Assembly (NCBI GenBank): GCA_025355565.1
Contig: JANXZK010000024.1
Location: forward strand, 1-35,686
Reading direction: 5' to 3'
DNA from: a bacterium
GTDB taxonomy: Bacteria > Patescibacteriota > Minisyncoccia > Phycocordibacterales > PALSA-1337
DNA length: 35,686 nt
Shown here: in pieces, positions 1-8,668 of the stretch
How the letters are laid out: each line of letters opens with the position of its first letter
Numbering within the stretch: the stretch's first letter is position 1
The notes under the pieces: generated by a model
Seen by the model: only the letters and a program-made list of their open reading frames with translations
What the model was told of the DNA's origin: nothing
Databases searched by the model: none
Made by a program: the position numbers and the translations under genes

Positions 1-2298
1 GGTACACTAGCTGTCTCAGGTCAAACAACACTGGCAACCTCACTAAATGGCCTACTCTGGGGTACAAACGGAGTAGTATCTGCCGTATCAACATCATCCT
101 TAAACCTCTCTACACTCACCGCAACCAATGGCTCACTCACATTCTCTGGCGCGTACAATGGAAGTACCGCCCGTACAGTTGGCCTCAATATGGGGAACAG
201 TAACACATGGACAGCACAGCAGAACTTCAATTTCGCTGGTTCATCTGGTAACGGTGCTATTCAAATACAAAACACAGGCGCTTCTAGCAACAGTGGATTC
301 TTGAATATTGCGGGTGGTACAAATTATGAGATAACAGGTTCAGTGGCAGGAGACTTTTTATTGCATAGCAATGGGGGCAATCTACTCTTATCGGGAGATG
401 GCAGTAAAGCAAACTTATATATCCAGCATAGTACGGGTAATGTCGGTATCGGGACGGGGACGACGACGCCCGTTTCAAATCTAGATGTGACCGGTGCTCC
501 GATAACATCCTTTACCGGAACTAATTCTGGACTTCTGACTCTTAGCAGCAACAGTAGTGCTTCAAACAAGATTGCGGCTATTGATTTCAGGGCTCCAGCT
601 TATGTTTTATCTTCCGGTTGGTCCAACAGCCAACCATTGGCGAGAATTGGCGCATCTTTCACTACTGCCGGCAGTTACCTTCAATTTGGCACTAGTAATT
701 ATTACAGTTCAGGCGTTACTAACACGGCCATGACCATAGATTATTCCGGCAACGTCGGTATCGGCACCACTATTCCTCTTACCAAATTGCAAGTTGGCAT
801 TGATACCGCATCAGAAGATCCAGTTACTTTGGGGGCTTTAACACCGGCAATGATAGTGATGGGCGATCAAAATAACACTACTGATGCCAGCTTGTTAAGA
901 TTGGTTCGACCCACCTATTCGGGTAATCTATATCCAGCAGCAGTGGATCTTAAGGTCAAGTCATTCGGTACTTTGGGCGCCCCATTTGCCGCCAAAACTC
1001 AATTGACATTTGGATTGAAAGATAATACGGGTTCTGATACAAGTGATGTTGTGGATGTGATGACGTTAAGAAGCGACGGCAATGTCGGTATCGGGACGAC
1101 GACGCCTGGGGCAAAGTTAGCAGTCCATGATTTCTCAGGCGCGGCTGGTACGAATCCATTGTTCGTGATCGCCTCGTCGACGTCTGGCTACACTGGTACA
1201 ACGACCATCCTGTCAATTCTCGGTAATGGACTCCTGACATTGAACGCAACTGGCGCTGGAACTTCGACGATCAACGGTAATCTCTACGTGCATGGAGCTT
1301 TGCGATCCACCAGTTCTTACAATGGAGACCTATTCTTTGCCAACAATTTCCGAATATACGAATCAGACTTGGATCCGTCACTCACGCAATCTCTCTTGTT
1401 GCAAAATCAGAAAGGCGAGGATATATTCAAGCTCGACGAAAAAGGAAATCTGACATTGACTGGCGATATCTGCTCGAACAATGTCACGTGCGTGAGCTCA
1501 TCTTTGAGCAAACTTTCCGCGGATGTGAGCTCGATGGCCTCATCTACTAAGGTCATAGATCTCGCCTTCCGAGTAGATGATATCCAAACGAATATGGACA
1601 GATTGATCAGTAGAATATCCACTATGGAATTGTCTGCTTCCGGTACTCCTATAATGTCGACCACAACCATCACGACGATCGCGACGAATGCCGCTAATAA
1701 CACAGTTCTAGCGATGGCGACCTCGACTTCATTCAGTGCCATGATCACAACCCTCGTAGAGAATGTTCTCCTGTCGACGAGTAATTGGGTGGTTGATCGC
1801 TTCACCGCGCATATCGCCTATATAGGTCGAGTTGAAGCAGAGACAGTCGCTGTATCGAACGGTTTGGAAATGAGAGATCAAGCGAATGGCACGAAGTACT
1901 GCGTGACTATCTTGAATGGTGAATTTAACAAAAGGGTAGGACCATGTACGACGTCCGCAACTTCGACAATACAGGTTACACCAATAGTCACTCCAGTAGT
2001 ACCAGTGATTACGACCATACCAGTGAATGTGCCTATCACGACGACGATCGATACCGCGTCTACTACGGCGACAACCACCACACCGACGACCACAACAAAC
2101 GCGACGAACAATACAGAGATCGGCACATCTACTACACCGATCATTGTCGAAGTCGCTTCGTCAACCACACCGACGACGGGATCGACGGTAATTCCGACTG
2201 AGAATCCATCTTCGAGCATAACTCCATCTACAGAAACAGCGCCAGTAACTCCGGCGCCGTCTACTGATCCTGCTCCCGCTCCTACTCCTACCATCTGA
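1..2298 (+). CDS. Large surface/tail-fibre-like repeat protein, 5' end outside the window
   Basis: The reading frame is open from base 1, so the methionine at 190 is internal; 765 residues are visible. The visible part is rich in Gly, Ser, Thr and Asn and carries at least three copies of a GNVGIGTxTPxxKLxV-type motif (DNA near 436, 750 and 1078), the beta-repeat seen in phage tail-fibre-like and CPR surface proteins. A short helical stretch follows (about 1500-1640). The last ~110 codons (from about 1960) are a Thr/Pro/Ser/Ala-rich low-complexity tail. No peptidase S74 intramolecular chaperone domain is visible at the C terminus, although such proteins often end with one. It is probably an exported adhesin or stalk, but the signal peptide would lie outside the window. 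The stop overlaps the next start (TGATG), so the two genes are probably cotranscribed. Function is inferred. Confidence 0.75.
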   Translation, partial: GTLAVSGQTTLATSLNGLLWGTNGVVSAVSTSSLNLSTLTATNGSLTFSGAYNGSTARTVGLNMGNSNTWTAQQNFNFAGSSGNGAIQIQNTGASSNSGFLNIAGGTNYEITGSVAGDFLLHSNGGNLLLSGDGSKANLYIQHSTGNVGIGTGTTTPVSNLDVTGAPITSFTGTNSGLLTLSSNSSASNKIAAIDFRAPAYVLSSGWSNSQPLARIGASFTTAGSYLQFGTSNYYSSGVTNTAMTIDYSGNVGIGTTIPLTKLQVGIDTASEDPVTLGALTPAMIVMGDQNNTTDASLLRLVRPTYSGNLYPAAVDLKVKSFGTLGAPFAAKTQLTFGLKDNTGSDTSDVVDVMTLRSDGNVGIGTTTPGAKLAVHDFSGAAGTNPLFVIASSTSGYTGTTTILSILGNGLLTLNATGAGTSTINGNLYVHGALRSTSSYNGDLFFANNFRIYESDLDPSLTQSLLLQNQKGEDIFKLDEKGNLTLTGDICSNNVTCVSSSLSKLSADVSSMASSTKVIDLAFRVDDIQTNMDRLISRISTMELSASGTPIMSTTTITTIATNAANNTVLAMATSTSFSAMITTLVENVLLSTSNWVVDRFTAHIAYIGRVEAETVAVSNGLEMRDQANGTKYCVTILNGEFNKRVGPCTTSATSTIQVTPIVTPVVPVITTIPVNVPITTTIDTASTTATTTTPTTTTNATNNTEIGTSTTPIIVEVASSTTPTTGSTVIPTENPSSSITPSTETAPVTPAPSTDPAPAPTPTI
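430..1130 (+). repeat. Dispersed GNVGIGT coding repeat
   Basis: Three copies of a near-identical DNA core, aatgtcggtatcgggacg or aacgtcggtatcggcacc, begin close to 439, 752 and 1081. They encode GNVGIGT followed by TP or IP and an L-x-V strand. They are spaced about 315-330 bp apart, consistent with repeated structural modules in a fibrous surface protein. Confidence 0.7.
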
Positions 2299-2846
2299 TG
2301 AGTAGATCACTCGGTCAATATCATATGTTCAAAAACACGAAAAACCATTCATTCTTCCTTTCGACGATCATAGTAGGCTTCTTTAGCTTGGTGATTTTGA
2401 CGATCTATCTATCGTCGAAAAATGCGCTTCCGAAATTCGATGGGTTCAGCTCAATGGATGCGACGAGTATCGGTAGTTCGACATTGAAGACAACTCGAAT
2501 AGGTCTGCCTCTTGGTGATATTGACGTAGAAATTTCTGATACGCCTGATCTCCGTGAACGAGGCTTGAGTCGGCGGATGAGTCTGGCACCGAACGATGGT
2601 ATGCTTTTCGTATTTCAGATACCCGGTATTTATGGTTTTTGGATGAAGGACATGAATTTTCCTATCGATATAGTCTGGATCGATAACGATCATAGAGTCG
2701 TGGCGATGAATCTGGACGTTGCAACATCGACATATCCAGAATCCATATTTCCATCGAGCAGTATATCGCATGTTCTCGAATTGAATGCTGGTTCAGCTAG
2801 GGAATTTGGGATTGCAACCGGTACAATTCTAAAATTCGATTATTGA
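2298..2846 (+). CDS. DUF192 family membrane-anchored protein
   Basis: A 182-residue protein with one N-terminal membrane segment (about residues 19-39), followed by an extracytoplasmic DUF192 domain. Family hallmarks visible are RERGLSRRMSL, then DGMLFVF, then GFWMKDMNFPIDIVWID and finally VLELNAGSAREFGI. DUF192 is a small conserved beta-fold domain of unknown biochemical function, usually exported. The ATG overlaps the stop of the upstream surface-protein gene (TGATG), so translational coupling is likely and no separate ribosome binding site is needed. An alternative start at Met10 (MFKNTKN) would leave a more typical signal anchor. Family assignment is secure; function is unknown. Confidence 0.85.
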   Translation: MSRSLGQYHMFKNTKNHSFFLSTIIVGFFSLVILTIYLSSKNALPKFDGFSSMDATSIGSSTLKTTRIGLPLGDIDVEISDTPDLRERGLSRRMSLAPNDGMLFVFQIPGIYGFWMKDMNFPIDIVWIDNDHRVVAMNLDVATSTYPESIFPSSSISHVLELNAGSAREFGIATGTILKFDY

Positions 2847-2886
2847 TCACCCGCGTGATGTATTTACACGTGATGGATTTCACATA

Positions 2887-3050
2887 TGTAATCTCCCACC
2901 TGATCTTCGAACGACCGAGCACTCTTTGCGAAGCGATATCTCGTGGCATTTTCCAAAGACAGACCGAAACCCTGGAGGGCTGGCTTTGTGAAAAAGCCGA
3001 GAGATTGCTAGCAAATTGCGAGGAAGTGAGAGGACAGGTGGGAGATTACA
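2887..3050 (+). ncRNA. Candidate rod-shaped structured RNA (6S-like architecture)
   Basis: The ends are a perfect 16-nt inverted repeat: tgtaatctcccacctg (2887-2902) and its exact reverse complement (3035-3050). Inside, the two halves continue to pair by hand folding. TTTGC pairs with GCAAA, an AGC/GCT plus 9-bp helix has one mismatch, GGCATTTTC faces GAAAAAGCC with one mismatch, CAAAG pairs with CTTTG, and a CCC-TGGA-GGG hairpin lies near the tip. An open region of about 20 nt on each side separates the closing stem from the upper stem. Closing stem, central bubble and terminal stem at about 165-190 nt is the layout of 6S RNA. No SRP-type GGAAGGAAGCAG motif is present. The identity is inferred from shape; strand is assumed to match nrdJ. 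A 70-codon frame overlaps it (2843-3055) but has no protein-like features. Confidence 0.5.
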
Positions 3051-3144
3051 CCTAAGTACATATACAAGATCGGTGAATGAGATGAAGTAAAGATAATATT
3101 TTCCTTTGAAAGTCAAATGATATTTTGAAATCATAAATATTCAT

Positions 3145-3174
3145 GCTGTAAATAATTATCCACAGCTTTTTTTT
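3145..3174 (+). terminator. Hairpin plus T8 tract enclosing a DnaA box
   Basis: A 5-bp stem (gctgt 3145-3149, acagc 3162-3166) with a 12-nt loop is followed by eight T residues (3167-3174). This resembles a weak intrinsic terminator for the transcript upstream of nrdJ, possibly the structured RNA. The 3' side contains TTATCCACA (3156-3164), an exact match to the bacterial DnaA-box consensus, so the site may instead, or additionally, be regulatory. Confidence 0.4.
3156..3164 (+). promoter_or_regulatory. Perfect DnaA box upstream of nrdJ
   Basis: TTATCCACA matches the DnaA-box consensus exactly, 142 bp before the ribonucleotide reductase start. DnaA control of nrd genes is known in E. coli. 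A 9-mer like this can occur by chance in 35 kb, so the position is what makes it noteworthy. No cluster of boxes typical of an origin was seen around it. Confidence 0.35.
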
Positions 3175-3306
3175 CACAATGCTAAGCGTTACAATATGAT
3201 GCATAAGAAGTGAACCAGTATTTATCTTTCATTCGTATAGATAGAAACTGAAAAAAATTATTAAAAACTAGCCAGACATAATTTCGCAGTCCGCCTGCGC
3301 AAACAA

Positions 3307-5634
3307 ATGCCAAAAAAGAAAAAATCCGCTACGGGAAGCGCGGGTAAGGTACCTTCCATCCCTACGATTATAAAGAGAGACGGCAGGATAGTGCCATTTG
3401 ATCTCGAAAAGATCAAAAATGCTATCTGGAAGGGGATGAATGCGGTGAATGAAGGCTCAGAAGAAGAGGCCCGCATGGTTGCGAATGGCGTTTTTGCGGA
3501 GCTTATACGCATAAAAAAGAAGTTTGCCAATTTTTTACCGACAGTAGAAGGTTGTCAGGATATCGTCGAGACGGAGCTCATGCGTGCTGACTTCGTGAAA
3601 GCGGCCAAGCATTATGTTATCTACCGTGAAGAGCGAGCAAAGTTACGCGCGAAAGGGATAGAGATACCAGAGCATGTGCGTAGATCGGCAGAAGATTCAA
3701 AAAAATACTTTAGAAATGCACTCGGAGAATTTGTCTACTATCGTACATATTCACGTTGGATAGACCAGGAAAATCGTCGTGAGACCTGGATAGAGACAGT
3801 TGATCGATATATGGGATTCATGCGTGAGCACGTCGGGGATAAGGTGAAAGAAGCCGAATACAAAGAGATCCGTGAGTCTATCTTGACCCAATCAGCCATT
3901 CCGTCGATGAGATTGCTCCAATTCGCGGGACCCGCCGCGAAGCGTACAAATGTCTGCGGATATAACTGCGCGTATATCGCTCCAGAGTCATTCCAGGATA
4001 TGTCAGAGATCATGTATATCTCCATGAATGGAACAGGAGTCGGATTTTCCGCTGAGAGCGCGAACGTTCAAAAGTTCCCACAGATATTCGTTCAGACCGG
4101 AGAAAAATTAAAGACTCATGTTGTCCAAGATTCAAAAGAAGGTTGGTGCCAAGCATTCGTCATCGGAGCGACTACTTGGGCATCTGGTAAAGATATTGAT
4201 TTTGATTTTTCTCTCGTGCGACCACTCGGCGCGCGTCTAAAGGTCGGTGGCGGTAAGGCTTCAGGACCTGAACCGCTACGAAGATTGTTGGCATTTACTC
4301 ATGAAGTGATGTCAAATCGTCAAGGCAGACGTCTCAGGAATATCGATGTTCATGACATCATCTGCATGATGGGTGAGTGTATCGTCTCGGGTGGTGTGAG
4401 GAGAAGCGCGCTCATCTCTCTTTCAGATCTAGATGATCCAGAGATCCGAGATGCAAAGAAGGGGGCATTCTATATGACTCATCCGCATCGATCACTCGCC
4501 AACAATTCCGCGGTGTATGTCACCAAACCATCGAATGAAGAGTTTTTGAAGGAATGGATGGCTTTGATAGAGAGTCACTCAGGAGAGAGAGGGATATTTA
4601 ACCGCGGCTCATTGGCAAAGACTCTACCGACACGTCGGATCAAAGCTTTGAAGGAGTACAAGGGATATTTCGATTCGACAGGACAGCATATCATCGGTTC
4701 GATCGGGGTCAATCCTTGCGGCGAGATCATCCTCCAATCAAAGCAGTTTTGCAATCTTTCAGAAGTCGTCGCGCGTGCCGAGGATACGGAGAAAACTCTC
4801 ATGAAGAAGATCCGCATCGCGGCGATATTGGGGACATATCAGTCTATGCTCACTCATTTCGAGTATCTTTCGAAGGAATGGAAAGAGCATTGTGACCGTG
4901 AGAGGTTGCTAGGAGTTTCGATAACTGGTCAGTGGGATTGTCCCGCGGTCAGGAAACCGGAAGTGATGAAGAGATTGCGCGATGAGGCGATCAAGGTCAA
5001 CAAAGAGTTCGCCAAGAGGTTCGGTATCAGCGAGTCGACCGCGGTGACTTGTGTAAAACCTTCAGGGAATGGTTCGCAGACGTTTGATTGTTCATCTGGC
5101 ATGCATCCCCGACATTCAAAGTATTATATTCGTCGTGCTCGCATCGCCTCGACTGATTCTCTATTCAAGATGCTCCGTGACCAGGGCGTACCATATTTTC
5201 CAGAAGTCGGACAAACATCGGAGAATGCCACAACTTTCGTATTGGAGTTTCCTGTCAAAGCTCCGCAGGGGACGACGACATTCAAGAACGACCTGTCTGC
5301 TATAGAACAACTCGAATATTGGAAGATGGTCAAAGTCAGTTTCACTGAACACAATCCTTCCGTGACTATCTCTATCGGTAATGATGAATGGATCACAGTC
5401 GCGAATTGGGTTTATGAAAATTGGGACATCGTCGGTGGTCTATCATTCCTGCCACGTGAAGACCATGTCTACAAATTGGCACCATACGAAGCGATCGATG
5501 AGAAGACCTACAAAGAGTTGGCAAAACGCCTAGAACATGTTGATTACTCCAAGATCATCTCCTATGAGAAACAGAATGAGACAGATATGAAGAAAGAGTT
5601 AGCTTGCGCGGCAGGTGTTTGCGAGATTGTGTAA
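3307..5634 (+). CDS. nrdJ: Class II adenosylcobalamin-dependent ribonucleotide reductase
   Basis: A 775-residue enzyme that makes deoxyribonucleotides with adenosylcobalamin as radical source, oxygen-independently. The N terminus (about residues 20-115) is an ATP-cone (IIKRDGRIVPFDLEKIKNAI), the allosteric domain. The catalytic barrel has NVCGYNC (C217), MNGTGVGFSAE, NPCGEI (C471) and FCNLSE (C482). The 11-residue spacing of C471 and C482 matches the C408/C419 pair of the Lactobacillus monomeric enzyme, with C217 in the place of C119. The C-terminal CAAGVC (C767, C772) matches the shuttle cysteine pair. All expected catalytic cysteines are therefore present. No Shine-Dalgarno sequence precedes the ATG. 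No B12 riboswitch was recognised upstream, but a DnaA box lies at 3156. The first residues are Lys-rich and probably disordered. Confidence 0.93.
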   Translation: MPKKKKSATGSAGKVPSIPTIIKRDGRIVPFDLEKIKNAIWKGMNAVNEGSEEEARMVANGVFAELIRIKKKFANFLPTVEGCQDIVETELMRADFVKAAKHYVIYREERAKLRAKGIEIPEHVRRSAEDSKKYFRNALGEFVYYRTYSRWIDQENRRETWIETVDRYMGFMREHVGDKVKEAEYKEIRESILTQSAIPSMRLLQFAGPAAKRTNVCGYNCAYIAPESFQDMSEIMYISMNGTGVGFSAESANVQKFPQIFVQTGEKLKTHVVQDSKEGWCQAFVIGATTWASGKDIDFDFSLVRPLGARLKVGGGKASGPEPLRRLLAFTHEVMSNRQGRRLRNIDVHDIICMMGECIVSGGVRRSALISLSDLDDPEIRDAKKGAFYMTHPHRSLANNSAVYVTKPSNEEFLKEWMALIESHSGERGIFNRGSLAKTLPTRRIKALKEYKGYFDSTGQHIIGSIGVNPCGEIILQSKQFCNLSEVVARAEDTEKTLMKKIRIAAILGTYQSMLTHFEYLSKEWKEHCDRERLLGVSITGQWDCPAVRKPEVMKRLRDEAIKVNKEFAKRFGISESTAVTCVKPSGNGSQTFDCSSGMHPRHSKYYIRRARIASTDSLFKMLRDQGVPYFPEVGQTSENATTFVLEFPVKAPQGTTTFKNDLSAIEQLEYWKMVKVSFTEHNPSVTISIGNDEWITVANWVYENWDIVGGLSFLPREDHVYKLAPYEAIDEKTYKELAKRLEHVDYSKIISYEKQNETDMKKELACAAGVCEIV

Positions 5635-5671
5635 CTTGCCAAGCATTCTGAGAAATGGTAAAATGCGTTTC

Positions 5672-6162
5672 AGCCGTACCAAACAACCGCGCCCCGCATC
5701 GCTCGTTTACGAGCTTTGCAGGGTGAGGAAAGTCCGAACATTGACCGTGCTACGCACGGAGATCCGAAACTCTAAGCTCTAAATCCTAAATTTAGGCTTT
5801 AAGTATTAGGATTTGGAATTTCCCTGCGTAGCGTGGTAAGAGGGTAGTGGGTAACACCCACCGAGGTAACACCTAGAGGTGCGAACAGTGACGCCCGAGT
5901 CGAAAGGCAGAGGCTCCAGATTTTTACTTTTGGTAAAAATCTGGATGAATTCTATGGCGACATAGAGGTGCAACGGCAAAATCCTTACTTCAATGCAAGG
6001 TCGTGTCCCGAGTGAACCCTGGATTGTCTAGGGCGAATCGAGGGAAGAACCGCTTGACTCCGAGAGTAATCGAGGAGCTAGATAAATGGTTGTTGATAGT
6101 CGCCTACGCTCGCTTTGTGGGCTCGGGCGCACTGGAACAGAATTCGGCTTACGGTATAGCGA
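5672..6162 (+). ncRNA. rnpB: RNase P RNA (enlarged)
   Basis: This is the catalytic RNA that trims the 5' ends of tRNAs. Conserved bacterial signatures are gaggaaagtccgaaca (5725-5740) near the 5' end, the gtaacacc/gaacagtgacg region (about 5850-5895), and ggaacagaattcggctta (6134-6151) near the 3' end. GCCGTACC (5673-5680) pairs with GGTATAGC (6153-6160) as helix P1, setting the ends. At about 490 nt it is longer than the usual 350-420. Visible extensions are a 12-bp stem (5745-5756 with 5825-5836) capped by an AT-rich 9-bp hairpin (5781-5789 with 5806-5814), and a perfect 11-bp hairpin at 5916-5944. End coordinates are good to a few bases. Confidence 0.92.
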
Positions 6163-6170
6163 ACATGGAG

Positions 6171-6198
6171 ACACCCCGGGATACACCCGGGGTGTTTT
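6171..6198 (+). terminator. Intrinsic terminator of rnpB
   Basis: A perfect 10-bp GC-rich stem (acaccccggg 6171-6180, cccggggtgt 6186-6195) with a 5-nt loop runs into a short T tract. It directly follows the P1 helix of RNase P RNA. Confidence 0.85.
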
Positions 6199-6237
6199 CT
6201 GTCAGCAGGATCACAATTTCCACGAGTCCTCACTTGA

Positions 6238-6246
6238 TGCTATACT
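6238..6246 (+). promoter_or_regulatory. Extended -10 promoter for the O-antigen ligase/murJ unit
   Basis: TGCTATACT is an extended -10 (TGn plus TATACT at 6241-6246), located after the rnpB terminator and 56 bp before the ATG at 6302. No good -35 was seen. Confidence 0.45.
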
Positions 6247-6301
6247 GGAGACTATTAAAAGCGATAAGAATATCGAGGCCAGGCCCCATAAAATACTTTA
6301 C

Positions 6302-8668
6302 ATGAACCCAGAAAACAAGCGTGCAAGATCGATCGGTTTCTATACATTTCTCGTTTCGATCATATTATCTCCCGTCATATTTTGGCCGTCGGTTTATATC
6401 GCTCTAGACACCACAAAGACGATCACGATCGGTCTCGGGGTTCTCATTTCGGCGATGTTTCTCTGCTTTACAGTGCTCAAAGAAAATAGACTAACGTTGC
6501 CACCTAGGAAGATATTTTGGACAAGTCTACTCATCATCGTCTCTCTCATCATTTCCGCGTTGCTCTCCATACATGCAGGCAAATCATTATTTGGTCAAGG
6601 TTTTGAGATAAACACAGTCAGTTTCCTGGCGACATTGTTCGTGGGTGGACTCGTCACATTTACATTTGTGTCACGCCGACTCGATCGCGCGATAATATTG
6701 TATGTAGGGATATTTGTGGCGTATTTCGTCGTCTATATGTTCCATGTCTTCAGACTCATCTTCGGGGCCAGCCTTGCTTCGTTCTCAGTCTTTTTATCAC
6801 AGACATCGAGCATGCTGGGAGAGTGGCCAAATGTTGGTACGTATTCGATAGTCGTCGCACTCGTCTCTCTTTGCGCGATATTGTTCTTGTCATTATCGAA
6901 AAGGATGAAATTCGCATATTGGGTGATCTTTGTTTTGTCCGCGATCGCCGCTTTCATTGTCAGCAACACATCTAACTGGAGTATAACGTTCTTAGTATTG
7001 CTGGGGCTCACTATCTTCTTGTCGATGAAGCGTGTCCGCTCGCAGGACCATGGGATCCGTTCCGCTATAAAGCACATCGCATGGCTACCTCTCATCATCT
7101 GCATCATCACTTTCATCCTAGCTTGGAAAGGCGATTCGATCGCTCATCCGATCGCCAAATCCATGGGTATCTCGTATGTTGAGGTCTCACTGCCGTGGCG
7201 AGCTACACTCGACGTGACGAGTGGGGTGATCAAGTCATATCCGATATTTGGTATCGGCGCGAATCATTTTTCTACGGCATACATGAATTGGAAGCCGGAC
7301 GGGATAAATATGGGGGATGGCTGGAGCTACGAATTTACGTATGGGTTTAGTCTGATCTCGACGCTCGTCACCGAACAAGGTTTAGCAGGTCTCGTCCTCT
7401 GGGTCATGTTCTTCGTATTTTTGGTTCTCATGGGCGTCCGAGTATTGAGGAGCCCACTAGATAATTCTCCGGAGAAATTTGTCATCACTTCTTCATTCGT
7501 CGTATCAGTTTTCCTATGGTTAGTCGCTCTGACTTCGATACCATCTCATGCGATATTGTTCTTGACTCTCACAATGACAGGCATATTCCTTGGTGTCAGC
7601 GTAAATAGTGGGGTAGTGAATCCGATCGTCATCGAACCGAGATCAGGCCGCGGATCCAAGTTTCTCTCCATCATCATCATTCTCGCTCTTATCGTAGCTC
7701 TCGTCTGGGCGATAATATATGTAAAGAAAGTCGTCGCGCTATCATATTTTGGTGCAGGGGTTAAACATCTGACGGTTGAGAAGAATTATGATCTGGCGCT
7801 ATCTTCATTCATAGCGGCAGACAAGGTCGACCACCTAGACGTCTATCTACAAGGCAAAGCTGAAGCTCGACTCGCAAAGGCAAATACTATTGCTGCTCTG
7901 GCTGCGAAAGCGGCAGAAGCAAAAAATGCCTCAAGTTCTGATTCGCTGGCAAAACAGTTCGGAGAGACGATAAACGCAGCTCTCATCGATGCTAGAGCGG
8001 CTGTTGATTTTGACAAAAGTGATTATTATAATCATATCTCTGAAGCGCGTGTTTCAGAAGTCGCCGCGAGCTTGAAGATGCAAAATGCATATGACAACGC
8101 GTCGAAAGCTTATATGCAGGCCATAGGTTTGAATCCAAAGAACCCTTCTATATTTCTCTCCCTGGCCAAATTTCAGTTGAGCCAGGATAAGCTTGACGAT
8201 GCACTGAAGACGATCGGCACCGTGCTTCAGTTGAAGCCCAATTATCTCGATGCGGTATTTCTATTGTCTCAAGTCTATGCCGCGAAGAACGATCTGCCGA
8301 ATGCCATCATTGCCGCCAAGTTCGCGACAGAACTCAATCCACAGAATCCTCAAGTATTCTTCCAGTTGGGATTGCTGCAATATAACAACAAAGATAGTCA
8401 AGGCGCAGTCACATCATTCGGAACTGCTCTGAAGATCCAGCCAGAATACGCCAACGCGCAGTACTTCCTCGGATTGGCATATGCGGAGCTCGGCAAGACC
8501 AGCGACGCCATAGCCCAATTTACAGCATTGTCAAAATCCAATCCGGACAATCAGGAAATCCTCGGTATATTGAAGAATCTCGGTGCCGGCAAATCGATAT
8601 TTGTGAACCCGCAATCTGCGACGAGTCCAGAGAAGCGATCTACCTTGCCTATTAAAACGAAAAAATAG
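6302..8668 (+). CDS. O-antigen ligase-like membrane protein with C-terminal TPR domain
   Basis: A 788-residue protein. The start at 6302 (MNPENKRARS) was chosen because the longer open frame runs back into the RNase P RNA. The first ~450 residues form about a dozen hydrophobic membrane segments. The loop PWRATLDVTSGVIKSYPIFG, followed by GIGANHFSTAYMNW, fits the Wzy_C/O-antigen ligase family, which transfers or polymerises lipid-linked glycans. After one more membrane segment (about residues 455-475), the C-terminal ~310 residues are soluble helical repeats with several TPR units (FLSLAKFQLSQDKLDDALKT, YFLGLAYAELGKTSDAIAQF). The fusion of a glycan ligase with TPRs is common in CPR genomes. 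The next gene, murJ, starts at the very next base, indicating an envelope-biogenesis operon. No Shine-Dalgarno sequence is visible. The exact substrate is unknown. Confidence 0.8.
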   Translation: MNPENKRARSIGFYTFLVSIILSPVIFWPSVYIALDTTKTITIGLGVLISAMFLCFTVLKENRLTLPPRKIFWTSLLIIVSLIISALLSIHAGKSLFGQGFEINTVSFLATLFVGGLVTFTFVSRRLDRAIILYVGIFVAYFVVYMFHVFRLIFGASLASFSVFLSQTSSMLGEWPNVGTYSIVVALVSLCAILFLSLSKRMKFAYWVIFVLSAIAAFIVSNTSNWSITFLVLLGLTIFLSMKRVRSQDHGIRSAIKHIAWLPLIICIITFILAWKGDSIAHPIAKSMGISYVEVSLPWRATLDVTSGVIKSYPIFGIGANHFSTAYMNWKPDGINMGDGWSYEFTYGFSLISTLVTEQGLAGLVLWVMFFVFLVLMGVRVLRSPLDNSPEKFVITSSFVVSVFLWLVALTSIPSHAILFLTLTMTGIFLGVSVNSGVVNPIVIEPRSGRGSKFLSIIIILALIVALVWAIIYVKKVVALSYFGAGVKHLTVEKNYDLALSSFIAADKVDHLDVYLQGKAEARLAKANTIAALAAKAAEAKNASSSDSLAKQFGETINAALIDARAAVDFDKSDYYNHISEARVSEVAASLKMQNAYDNASKAYMQAIGLNPKNPSIFLSLAKFQLSQDKLDDALKTIGTVLQLKPNYLDAVFLLSQVYAAKNDLPNAIIAAKFATELNPQNPQVFFQLGLLQYNNKDSQGAVTSFGTALKIQPEYANAQYFLGLAYAELGKTSDAIAQFTALSKSNPDNQEILGILKNLGAGKSIFVNPQSATSPEKRSTLPIKTKK

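Noticed and set aside
1878-2294. Long minus-strand frame opposite the surface-protein tail
   Set aside because: It is a shadow of the Thr/Pro-rich low-complexity coding sequence; its Val-rich product is an artefact of codon composition.
2887-3050. Signal recognition particle RNA
   Set aside because: The rod shape fits, but the conserved GGAAGGAAGCAG-type tetraloop region is missing.
2843-3055. 70-codon open frame between the DUF192 gene and nrdJ
   Set aside because: It coincides with a highly self-complementary stretch, has no recognisable protein features, and is better explained as a structured RNA.
3051-3306. Cobalamin riboswitch before the B12-dependent reductase
   Set aside because: No B12-box-like core or suitable fold was found; only a hairpin/DnaA box and AT-rich sequence are visible.
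6003-6301. Open frames in and upstream extension of the O-antigen ligase gene into the RNase P RNA
   Set aside because: The sequence here is conserved RNase P RNA plus its terminator; translation from 6086 would read through both. The ATG at 6302 fits better.
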